Part shown: positions 1-5,930 of the stretch, one piece after another
How the letters are laid out: each line of letters opens with the position of its first letter
Numbering within the stretch: position 1 is the stretch's first letter
DNA from: an uncultured Campylobacter sp.
Lineage (GTDB): Bacteria > Campylobacterota > Campylobacteria > Campylobacterales > Campylobacteraceae
DNA length: 7,907 bases
Assembly: GCF_938030785.1 (NCBI RefSeq)
Contig: NZ_CALHIK010000182.1
Span: 1-7,907, forward strand
Reading direction: 5' to 3'
Translations under genes and position numbers: made by a program
Notes under the pieces: model-generated
What the model was told of the DNA's origin: nothing
What the model saw: only the letters and a program-made list of their open reading frames with translations
Databases searched by the model: none

Positions 1-41
1 ATAATCGAGCGCGGTAGCATGATATTACAACGATAGATATT

Positions 42-60
42 TTCAAAATTTTATTTTGAA
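42..60. repeat. Inverted repeat upstream of the ChaN-type gene
   Basis: The arms TTCAAAA (42-48) and TTTTGAA (54-60) are perfectly complementary and are separated by TTTTA. It lies about 75 bases before the lipoprotein start and overlaps a possible -35 box. It could be an operator, or the tail of a terminator for a gene to the left of the window. No T-run follows, so a terminator for rightward transcription is not well supported. Confidence 0.4.
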
Positions 61-87
61 CTCTGAAATTATTAAGCAGTATTTAAT
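56..87 (+). promoter_or_regulatory. Candidate promoter for the iron-uptake cluster
   Basis: TTGAAC at 56-61 resembles a -35 box. AT-rich TATTTAAT at 80-87 could supply the -10 element: TATTTA gives a spacing of 18, and TTTAAT is a better -10 match but has a spacing of 20. Epsilonproteobacterial sigma-70 promoters often have a weak -35, so this is only a candidate. The candidate operator dyad at 86-104 would overlap the -10 and the start site, which would fit repression by an iron regulator. Confidence 0.35.
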
Positions 88-104
88 GATAAATCCTATA
101 TCAT
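86..104. promoter_or_regulatory. 19-bp dyad, possible Fur-type operator
   Basis: ATGATA (86-91) and TATCAT (99-104) form a perfect dyad with a 7-base centre, 19 bp in total. The half-sites TGATA/TATCA are those of the Fur box core, but the classical core has 5 bases between them rather than 7, so the match is imperfect. Its place at the probable promoter of an iron-uptake cluster is what makes a Fur role reasonable. This is inference; the dyad itself is seen directly. Confidence 0.35.
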
Positions 105-130
105 CGCGATTTAAATTGATAATAGGATTT
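91..130 (+). promoter_or_regulatory. Leader hairpin covering the ribosome binding site
   Basis: Bases 91-103 pair with 117-130: a 9-bp perfect outer stem (AAATCCTAT with ATAGGATTT), a single bulged base, then 4 more pairs (ATCA with TGAT), closing a 13-base loop at 104-116. The likely Shine-Dalgarno AGGA (124-127) lies inside the right arm, 6 bases before the ATG at 134. In RNA this would hide the ribosome binding site. The left arm shares bases with the 86-104 dyad, so the two structures may be alternatives, one read as DNA and one as RNA. Confidence 0.4.
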
Positions 131-133
131 AAA

Positions 134-970
134 ATGCAAAAAGCGATCAAAATTTTGCCGCATCTTCTTGCGATAGCTCTATTTTGCGGCTGCATGAGCA
201 GCGAGAGGGTCGCTTTGAACGACTTAAACACGCTCAAAACCGATAGCAAAATTATTCGATTACGCGACCGCGCACCGCTTCAATTTAATGAGTTTATTAA
301 CGAACTATCAAACATAGACGTGCTCGTAATCGGCGAGCTTCACGAGAATAAAAATCACAAAGCCGCCGAAATTTTACTTATCGAAACGCTCGCTACGATA
401 AAAAATTTAGACGTCGCTTTTGAAATGATAAGCAGCGAAAAGCAGCCTCTTATCGATAAAGCGTACGCGGATACAATTCCGCCGGAGAATTTATTAAGCG
501 CTATAAATTGGGATAAAAGCTGGAGCGTTTCGCATTACGGCGATATCGTAAAAGCGGCCTATAAAACCGCAAATTTAAAAGCTGCGAATTTGAGCAAAAA
601 TGAAATAAATACGATATTTGCGGGAGCAGAGCCGATAAAGGGCGATGTCTCGACGACGAAGGGCGTAAAAGATAAGATTAAAGAGGGCATAGAGCTTTCG
701 CACCGCAAAATGGACGATAAAACCTTAGCCGCGTTTATTCAGGTACAGCAATATAAAGATCGCAGGATGGCCGATGTGTTAAACCGCGCGAATAACTCCG
801 CCTTGCTTATTGCGGGCAGCCTTCATACGTTTAAAGACGTAGGCGTACCGCTACATTTAATTGATTTCAAGACGAAAAAGCGGGTAAAAGTGCTGATTTT
901 AGGAAGCGATGATTACGAGCAGGGCGCAATCGACAGTACCAAAGCCGATTATATTTGGAATTTTAAATAA
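134..970 (+). CDS. chaN: ChaN-family haem/iron-binding lipoprotein
   Basis: The predicted protein has 278 residues from the ATG at 134. The frame stays open upstream to a TTG at 56, but the ATG is preferred because it places a hydrophobic signal segment (residues about 4-18) directly at the N-terminus. The signal ends at ALFCGC, with Cys20 (or Cys18) as probable lipidation site; the lipobox is loose, with Phe at -3. The body shows ChaN hallmarks: GELHE at residues 67-71 and the GSLH motif at 218-221 near the end. ChaN proteins are envelope-anchored, and the C. jejuni member (Cj0177) is known to bind haem. In C. jejuni this gene also sits beside a TonB-dependent receptor and exbB-exbD-tonB, which supports a part in haem or iron uptake. 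Its exact role is not established. It is probably first in the operon and iron-regulated. Confidence 0.9.
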   Translation: MQKAIKILPHLLAIALFCGCMSSERVALNDLNTLKTDSKIIRLRDRAPLQFNEFINELSNIDVLVIGELHENKNHKAAEILLIETLATIKNLDVAFEMISSEKQPLIDKAYADTIPPENLLSAINWDKSWSVSHYGDIVKAAYKTANLKAANLSKNEINTIFAGAEPIKGDVSTTKGVKDKIKEGIELSHRKMDDKTLAAFIQVQQYKDRRMADVLNRANNSALLIAGSLHTFKDVGVPLHLIDFKTKKRVKVLILGSDDYEQGAIDSTKADYIWNFK

Positions 971-1262
971 AGAAATGAAATTGTGCCGAAAAGATACGTC
1001 TCGGCCGCCAAGCTTTACCGCACGGACGCGGAACGAAATATCGGCGCAAGCGCTCGGATACGCAAATCTTGCGTAGATGATTCTGCTTAAACGCTTCCGG
1101 CAAAAGCTCGGTTTGCGGCGCATAAAGCCTCGGTGCGAGTTCTCGCGCAACCGCATCGGCGATGCGAACAAAAGCACGGCGAATTTGCAGACGATTTGAA
1201 CGACGACATCTCGCTAAATTACGGGCGAGTTCATTTATCGGCAAAATGCAAAAAGGAATGAT
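971..1262. other. Unassigned gap between chaN and exbB
   Basis: This 292-base stretch has no gene I can support. By eye it is richer in G+C than normal spacers here and has no AT-rich promoter-like block. Short frames exist: a 33-codon frame from the ATG at 975 to a TAG at 1074, and an open + strand frame without a start that reads into the exbB ribosome binding site. Neither resembles a known family. An arginine-rich - strand frame (963-1244) starts at TTG and lacks a Shine-Dalgarno. In C. jejuni the receptor gene lies in this position, between chaN and exbB. Confidence 0.5.
1059..1075. repeat. Short perfect hairpin in the chaN-exbB gap
   Basis: TACGCAA (1059-1065) and TTGCGTA (1069-1075) are perfectly complementary around the three-base centre ATC. 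In RNA this is a 7-bp hairpin with a tight loop. No T-run follows on either side, so it is not a convincing terminator. It could mark an RNA processing or mRNA-end-protecting site within the operon, or an operator; nothing in the sequence decides this. Confidence 0.35.
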
Positions 1263-2108
1263 ATGAAAATTGCGGTAGCTCTATTTTTATTTTTTACGCT
1301 CTGTCTTTGCGATGAAAATTTAACGACGGGCGGGGATTTGCAGATACAAAATTCGGCGACTTTAAATTTGGAGCGAAACGACAGCGTCCAAACGTCGGTG
1401 CCGGGCTCCGCGCAAACCGAACGAAATCCCGCGCAACCCACACCCAAAGAGCACACTCCCGCGGTAGATATGTCGTTTCAATCGTTTTTTAAGAACGCTC
1501 ACATCGTCGTTAAAGCTGCAATGGGAATTTTACTACTTTTTTCGGTGATGACATGGACGATATTTTTGGCGAAATTTATCCAGTTTAAATTTGCATTTTC
1601 AAGGCTTAAAAAAGATAGCCTTGCATGCGAACGGATAAACAGTATCGACGAGGTATTAAAGCTCGATCGAAACGGGTTTGCCGTGCAACTCGCACGCGAA
1701 ATAAAAGATGAAATTAAAAGAAGCAAGACGGTTAACGCATCACTAAAAAACCGCGTAAAAGAGCGACTGGAGCTGAAAAACGTAAATTTGATCCACCTCA
1801 CAAAAGGCCATACGGGCATCCTGGCGAGCATCGGCTCGTCCGCGCCGTTTATCGGATTATTCGGCACGGTTTGGGGCATTATGAATAGTTTCATAAATAT
1901 CGCAAACTCGAATAATGCCAGCCTCAGCGTCGTAGCTCCCGGCATCGCAGAAGCGCTATTCGCAACCGCGCTCGGCTTATCCGCGGCAATTCCTGCGGTA
2001 TTAATTTATAACTATTTTGTAAGAGCGGGGTTAAATTTTAACGTCAAAATCGACGCATTGAGCTCAAGAATTTATTTGATATTTGATAGGCAATGCGATG
2101 CTGCGTAA
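1263..2108 (+). CDS. exbB: ExbB proton-channel subunit of the Ton system
   Basis: 281 residues of the MotA/TolQ/ExbB family. ExbB pentamers with ExbD form the inner-membrane proton channel that powers TonB. Three membrane segments are visible at about 82-104, 186-208 and 226-250. TM2 carries the GLFGTVWGIM signature and TM3 the GIAEALFATALG signature. Thr202, Glu230 and Thr235 correspond to E. coli Thr148, Glu176 and Thr181, with identical spacing. The N-terminus has a signal-peptide-like segment (residues 1-16) followed by about 60 polar residues before TM1. E. coli ExbB lacks this extension, but some other ExbBs have it (for example Serratia). The ATG at 1263 is preceded by AAAAGGA five bases upstream. 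The end overlaps exbD by 11 bases, so the pair is probably translationally coupled. Confidence 0.96.
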   Translation: MKIAVALFLFFTLCLCDENLTTGGDLQIQNSATLNLERNDSVQTSVPGSAQTERNPAQPTPKEHTPAVDMSFQSFFKNAHIVVKAAMGILLLFSVMTWTIFLAKFIQFKFAFSRLKKDSLACERINSIDEVLKLDRNGFAVQLAREIKDEIKRSKTVNASLKNRVKERLELKNVNLIHLTKGHTGILASIGSSAPFIGLFGTVWGIMNSFINIANSNNASLSVVAPGIAEALFATALGLSAAIPAVLIYNYFVRAGLNFNVKIDALSSRIYLIFDRQCDAA

Positions 2109-2496
2109 TCAAAACGAAGAGCTCAGCGAGATAAACGTAACGCCGTTTATAGACGTTATGCTCGTGCTTTTAATCATCTTTATGGTAGTCACACCCATCG
2201 TTACCAGTTCGGTAAAAGTGGAGCTCCCTAAAGCCGTAAGCGATCAAAAGCAAGACATAAATAAACCGATCATCCTGAGTATAAACGAGCACAACGGAAT
2301 ATATTTCGGCACGGAGCTCGTAGGTAGCGAAAATTTAGCAGCCGTACTCGATCAAAAAACGGGCGGCGATCGCGAAAACGTCGTATATCTTCACGTAGAT
2401 AAATCCGTGCCCTATGAAATTTTAATCGGGACGATCGAGCGCATAAAAAAAGCAGGCTACTCAAAAATAGCCCTTTGCAGCAAGGTCGAGCAATGA
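2098..2496 (+). CDS. exbD: ExbD, Ton-system proton-channel subunit
   Basis: 132 residues from the ATG at 2098. The frame extends to a TTG at 2083, but the ATG has an AGG 7 bases upstream and gives the usual short cytoplasmic N-terminus. The family signature INVTPFIDVMLVLLIIFMVV spans residues 12-31 and forms the single membrane helix. Asp19 matches the essential proton-carrying Asp25 of E. coli ExbD. The rest is the periplasmic domain (about 40-132), which dimerises and contacts TonB. The gene overlaps exbB by 11 bases at its start and tonB by four bases (ATGA) at its end, so the three proteins are likely made in coordinated amounts. Confidence 0.96.
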   Translation: MLRNQNEELSEINVTPFIDVMLVLLIIFMVVTPIVTSSVKVELPKAVSDQKQDINKPIILSINEHNGIYFGTELVGSENLAAVLDQKTGGDRENVVYLHVDKSVPYEILIGTIERIKKAGYSKIALCSKVEQ

Positions 2497-3344
2497 TAAT
2501 AATCTCGCGTCGATGTTGGCTTATATCCTTTTTAACGATTCTGGCTTGTCATATTTTCGCCTTCGGCTATTTGTTTACAAATCGAAATACCATCAGCCTA
2601 GAGCAAAATTTCGGCGGATTCGACTATCCGATAAAAGGCGATAAATTTGAATCGATTATGATAGTTTCGGATCTGCCTATCGGCGATTTCAAAGAAGCGG
2701 CGATAAACTCCGTCAAAGCAAACAGCGCCGAGCCCGAGCCGCACATACAGACGGACGAGCCCGAAATTTCGCCGATACAAAATATCGACTCGCCGATCGA
2801 AGCGGTGCAAAAACCTAAAATTTTGCCAAAGGAAAAGCCGAGAAAAATCACGAAAAAAGATATCAGGCCCGCGGTCCAAAAAAATGCGTCGAAAAACGAC
2901 GATACCACAAAAAACGACTCGCAATCAAATTTTAATTCCGCCGCTAAAGACGGCGCGGCTTCTGCTCCGATAAGCGGAAACGGCAATACCATAACGAGCA
3001 ACTCAAGCGGCATGGGCGGCGGAGCTCAAAGAAGCTGGAAAGGCGTCGTAATGTCGCATCTCAATAAGCATAAAAGATATCCGCAGACGGCTTTGGCGCA
3101 GGGCGAAGAGGGCATCGTTTACGTAAAAGTTCAAATTTCGCCAAGCGGCAAAATTATAAACGTTAGCGTGAAAAACGGGGTTAAATTTGAAGCGCTTAAT
3201 AGCGAAGCAGTGCAGCTTTTTTATCGCGCTTCGCCGCTTCCGACCCCGCCGAGCGAATATTTTGCGAATTCAAATGAGCTCACGCTTCATTTTCCCGTGG
3301 AATTTAACATCAAAAAATACAAAGAGCAAAAGATAAATTTCTAA
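2493..3344 (+). CDS. tonB: TonB energy-transducing protein
   Basis: 283 residues from the ATG at 2493, which shares ATGA with the exbD stop; the open frame upstream to a TTG at 2475 is not needed. One N-terminal membrane anchor (about 9-28) carries His20 at the same position as the essential His20 of E. coli TonB. The periplasmic linker has an acidic, EP-containing part (80-104), a basic KP-containing part (107-126) and a Ser/Asn/Gly-rich part (133-178); it is less proline-rich than E. coli TonB. The C-terminal TonB domain (about 182-275) has the WKGVVMSHL start, the conserved YP pair (196-197) and the GIVYVKVQISPSGKI strand region. It should bind the TonB box of the receptor encoded next. 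Confidence 0.95.
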   Translation: MIIISRRCWLISFLTILACHIFAFGYLFTNRNTISLEQNFGGFDYPIKGDKFESIMIVSDLPIGDFKEAAINSVKANSAEPEPHIQTDEPEISPIQNIDSPIEAVQKPKILPKEKPRKITKKDIRPAVQKNASKNDDTTKNDSQSNFNSAAKDGAASAPISGNGNTITSNSSGMGGGAQRSWKGVVMSHLNKHKRYPQTALAQGEEGIVYVKVQISPSGKIINVSVKNGVKFEALNSEAVQLFYRASPLPTPPSEYFANSNELTLHFPVEFNIKKYKEQKINF

Positions 3345-3355
3345 AAGGAGCGCGT
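3345..3355 (+). promoter_or_regulatory. Ribosome binding site of the receptor gene
   Basis: AAAAGGAG (3343-3350) begins in the tonB stop codon and lies five bases before the ATG at 3356. It fixes the receptor start. The 11-base spacer leaves no room for a promoter or terminator, so the receptor is probably co-transcribed with exbB-exbD-tonB. Confidence 0.7.
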
Positions 3356-5599
3356 ATGAGGAAATTTGTAGCATTGAGTATGGCGGTTATAAGCATACTT
3401 TTCGGCGAAGACGTGGATTTTGAGACGCTTGAAATTTCGGCGGATAAGCTCAAAAGCGGCGAATCGAGCTTTTTAAAAACGGGTGCACTCAGCTCTCGCG
3501 ACAATATAAAATCGCAGAACCAAAGCGTCGATAGCATCGTGCGGGCGCTTCCGGGAACCTACACGCAAGTAGATCAAGCCCAGGGTAGCGTATCGGTTAA
3601 TATCCGCGGATTAACGGGGCTCGGGCGCGTCGATACGATGGTAGACGGCGTCACTCAAACATATTACGGCACGGCGGCGGATTCGGGCGGATATCATTCC
3701 TTTACCGGAAATTTAGGCACGTCGTCCTACGGAGCGCTGATAGATCAAAATTTACTCGTAGGCATAGACGTAGAACGCGGCTCGTTTCGCGGAGCGACGA
3801 ACGGAATAATGGGAAGTGCGAATTTTCGTACGATAGGCGTGGACGACGTGGTACGAAACGGTAATATCTTCGGTTTTCTAGGCCGTTATTCCTACGGCAC
3901 AAACGGCCTAGGACCGAGCTATATGGGCGCTCTCGCGGCAAAAGACGAGCTCGAAAGCGGCGCGAACATAGGCACCCTTTTCGCATACAGCGGCAAAAGA
4001 AGCACGCAAAATTACAAAGACGGCAACGGCGTAAGAAGCGAAGACGCCGCGCCCGATATAGACGGCGACGGGATACCGGATCTCGCCGCACCGCTAGATG
4101 TGGATACGCTCAAGCAAAAACCGAAAAGCTATTTGTTTAAATTTGAATACGGACGGGATGCACACAACGCAATAGCGTCCTATCGGGGACATTCGAATTA
4201 TCTGGCGAGAAGAAAGATAAAAAATAACAACTATCAGCTGGATTATAGATTTAATCCAAATTCCGATTTTATAGACGTTAAAATGAAGGCATCCGTAAGC
4301 GATACAACGCAAAAATACGACAAAGATGCCACCATCGGTTGGGCGCCGTTACAAAACGGAATGAAATTTAAAAACAAAGCCGATATACTTGATTTAAGCA
4401 ATACCTTTCAATTCAACCCCGCGAGCGCGAATTTAAAATCCACGCTCGGTGTAAATTTATTAAATAACGAGTATAAGAGGATTACCGGAGATAGCGACTA
4501 TGCGGGGCTTAAAACGTCGTTTTCCGTTCCTCAAGGCAAACAAAAGCTCAGAAGTCTTTATCTTGATAATTCGCTCGAATACGGAATTTTTACCCTTGAC
4601 GCGAACGTAAATTTTATGCACTGGCAGCTCAGCGGCGAAAAAGGCGTTTGCTCGGTATACAATAACTACTGCCAACCGAAAGAGGCGGGATGGATGAAAA
4701 AAGATGGCGACGAGTTGAATTATTCGCTTATGAACGGCGTAAGCTTGCACGAACTTTTCGCGCCGTTTATCGGCTACTCCAAAAGTACCCGCGCATTAAA
4801 CGTTCAGGAGCTTTTTCACTCGGGCACGGTTTATGAAGATATCAATACCTTTTTGCAACCGGAAACCGCAAAGACGTTTCAGTTGGGATTTAATTCCCAT
4901 AAGCACGGATTAATCGCGAACGACGACGTTTTTGGGTTTAAGCTTACCTACTATCGTAGCAAGGTAAAAAACTATATTTACGACAGGCTCATGCTTTTTT
5001 ACGACGATAACGGCAGTCCCGATACGATGTATCTTACGCGCCTGAATGGAGATGCGACGCTTAGGGGTTTTGAGATCGAGCTGATGTATGACGCGGGATA
5101 CTTTTATACTACCGCCACCTACTCTCGTCAAAAGGCGTCGTATCCGCTCTCCGACAGTACGGCGGTGGATTGGACGAACGGACCTTCAAGCGGCGTATCG
5201 CAATTTAGCGAGCTTCCGAAGCACTACGCCACTATCGATACGGGAGTAAGATTTTTCGATGAAAAACTAACGATAGGTAGCATAGCCAAAATCACGGGCA
5301 AAGCAAAAAGAATGAACCCGTTATTTACGTATACTACGAACGGTGCGGAATTTAAATCTATAAAAACGCAGGATTTACCGAGCATCCCTACGATTTTTGA
5401 TATGTATGCGACCTATAAACCGATTGAAAATTTAACATTTAAGCTCGAAGTGCAAAACGTTTTTGATAAAAACTATATGGATGCGCTCTACACATATAAC
5501 TCGTCGTATTCCAATCAAGTATTTAACGACGATATAACAATTTTTAACAACTCGGCTCGAGGTCGCACCGCGCTTTTAAGCATCGAATATAGATACTAA
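3356..5599 (+). CDS. TonB-dependent outer-membrane receptor, haem/host-iron type
   Basis: 747 residues, normal for a full receptor. A signal peptide (about 1-17, ending ISILFG) is followed by a TonB box ETLEIS at 23-28. The plug (about 45-165) contains VNIRGLTGLGRVDTMVDGV at 81-99. The rest is the 22-strand barrel, with NVQELF at 482-487, QPETAKTFQLGF at 501-512, the C-terminal NVFDKNY at 701-707 and a terminal aromatic Tyr747. The plug region resembles receptors annotated for haemoglobin, transferrin or lactoferrin, including CtuA (Cj0178), which lies in the equivalent C. jejuni cluster. That comparison is from memory. Substrate is therefore inferred as haem or host-protein iron. Odd points are a DxDGDGxxD loop at 234-242 and a close cysteine pair, Cys432 and Cys439, both probably in extracellular loops. 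It lies directly after tonB, its likely energy partner. Confidence 0.95.
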   Translation: MRKFVALSMAVISILFGEDVDFETLEISADKLKSGESSFLKTGALSSRDNIKSQNQSVDSIVRALPGTYTQVDQAQGSVSVNIRGLTGLGRVDTMVDGVTQTYYGTAADSGGYHSFTGNLGTSSYGALIDQNLLVGIDVERGSFRGATNGIMGSANFRTIGVDDVVRNGNIFGFLGRYSYGTNGLGPSYMGALAAKDELESGANIGTLFAYSGKRSTQNYKDGNGVRSEDAAPDIDGDGIPDLAAPLDVDTLKQKPKSYLFKFEYGRDAHNAIASYRGHSNYLARRKIKNNNYQLDYRFNPNSDFIDVKMKASVSDTTQKYDKDATIGWAPLQNGMKFKNKADILDLSNTFQFNPASANLKSTLGVNLLNNEYKRITGDSDYAGLKTSFSVPQGKQKLRSLYLDNSLEYGIFTLDANVNFMHWQLSGEKGVCSVYNNYCQPKEAGWMKKDGDELNYSLMNGVSLHELFAPFIGYSKSTRALNVQELFHSGTVYEDINTFLQPETAKTFQLGFNSHKHGLIANDDVFGFKLTYYRSKVKNYIYDRLMLFYDDNGSPDTMYLTRLNGDATLRGFEIELMYDAGYFYTTATYSRQKASYPLSDSTAVDWTNGPSSGVSQFSELPKHYATIDTGVRFFDEKLTIGSIAKITGKAKRMNPLFTYTTNGAEFKSIKTQDLPSIPTIFDMYATYKPIENLTFKLEVQNVFDKNYMDALYTYNSSYSNQVFNDDITIFNNSARGRTALLSIEYRY

Positions 5600-5616
5600 T
5601 ATAAAAGTGCCCTATA

Positions 5617-5655
5617 GCCCGGCGCAGGCTCTCATTATATGAGCTTGTGCCGGGC
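5617..5655 (+). terminator. GC-rich hairpin after the receptor gene
   Basis: GCCCGGCGCAGG (5617-5628) pairs with CTTGTGCCGGGC (5644-5655) over 12 bp with two G-U pairs. Above a two-base bulge, CTCAT (5631-5635) pairs with ATGAG (5639-5643) around a TAT loop. It starts 18 bases after the receptor stop and is the natural end of the operon. It lacks a T-run on the + strand (CGGCAAATTT follows), so it is not a textbook intrinsic terminator. It may act with another factor or protect the mRNA 3' end. Confidence 0.55.
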
Positions 5656-5783
5656 CGGCAAATTTAAAATTTCAACCGCCGTGCCGAAAACCGCTCTACA
5701 ATGTAAATTTAATAATTCCTATGATAAAATTACGCGAAATTTAAAGCAAAGGCTTACATTAAAAGGCGAAGTTCGTGATTTGA

Positions 5784-5860
5784 TGGTGTCAAGAGAGAGA
5801 CTTGAACTCTCGACCTCCGGCTTATGAGACCAGCGCTCTAACCAGCTGAGCTACCTTGAC
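5784..5860 (-). tRNA. tRNA-Met (anticodon CAT), CCA encoded
   Basis: Read on the - strand, 77 bases fold into a full cloverleaf. The acceptor stem is GTCAAGG with TCTTGAC (one G-U pair), the D-arm GCTC/GAGC, the anticodon arm CTGGT-CTCATAA-GCCGG, the variable loop AGGTC, and the T-arm GAGAG-TTCAAGT-CTCTC. Discriminator A and an encoded CCA follow. The anticodon CAT is at 5824-5826 on the + strand. The paired G1-C72 end and the lack of three consecutive G-C pairs next to the anticodon loop rule out initiator tRNA. Elongator Met is most likely. A tRNA-Ile2 whose CAT is modified to lysidine cannot be fully excluded from sequence alone. It stands alone, opposite to both flanking protein genes. 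Confidence 0.95.
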
Positions 5861-5930
5861 ACGCGAAAAGAAGTGGCAAGTATAGCTAAATATTCTTATT
5901 TTTAATTGAAATACTTTAAAAGGAGAGAAA
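5861..5930. promoter_or_regulatory. Divergent promoter region of the tRNA and lemA
   Basis: This 70-base AT-rich spacer separates the tRNA (leftward) from lemA (rightward). On the - strand TATACT (5884-5879) is a plausible -10 for the tRNA, leaving a leader of roughly ten bases before the mature 5' end. On the + strand several AT-rich blocks (5885-5920) could serve lemA, but none stands out. AAGGAG at 5920-5925 is the strong lemA ribosome binding site. Confidence 0.4.

Noticed and set aside
56..133. Upstream TTG start giving the ChaN-type protein 26 extra residues
   Set aside because: It would bury the lipoprotein signal inside the chain and place coding sequence over the promoter-like and dyad elements.
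963..1244. 93-codon arginine-rich frame on the - strand in the chaN-exbB gap
   Set aside because: It begins with TTG, has no Shine-Dalgarno, overlaps the chaN end, and resembles no family I know. It is more likely a by-product of GC-rich sequence.
1499..1945. 148-codon frame antisense to exbB
   Set aside because: It lies wholly opposite the conserved exbB coding sequence and has no family features of its own.
2624..3013. 129-codon frame antisense to tonB
   Set aside because: It is a shadow of the low-complexity tonB linker, with Ser/Phe-rich content and no recognisable domain.
3702..4091. 129-codon Arg/Leu-rich frame antisense to the receptor
   Set aside because: Its composition is typical of a reverse-strand shadow, and the + strand receptor reading is unambiguous.
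5639..5827. 62-codon + strand open frame ending in RLELSTSGL
   Set aside because: Its end is the antisense reading of the tRNA-Met gene, a well-known false protein, and its start lies in the loop of a hairpin with no good ribosome binding site.
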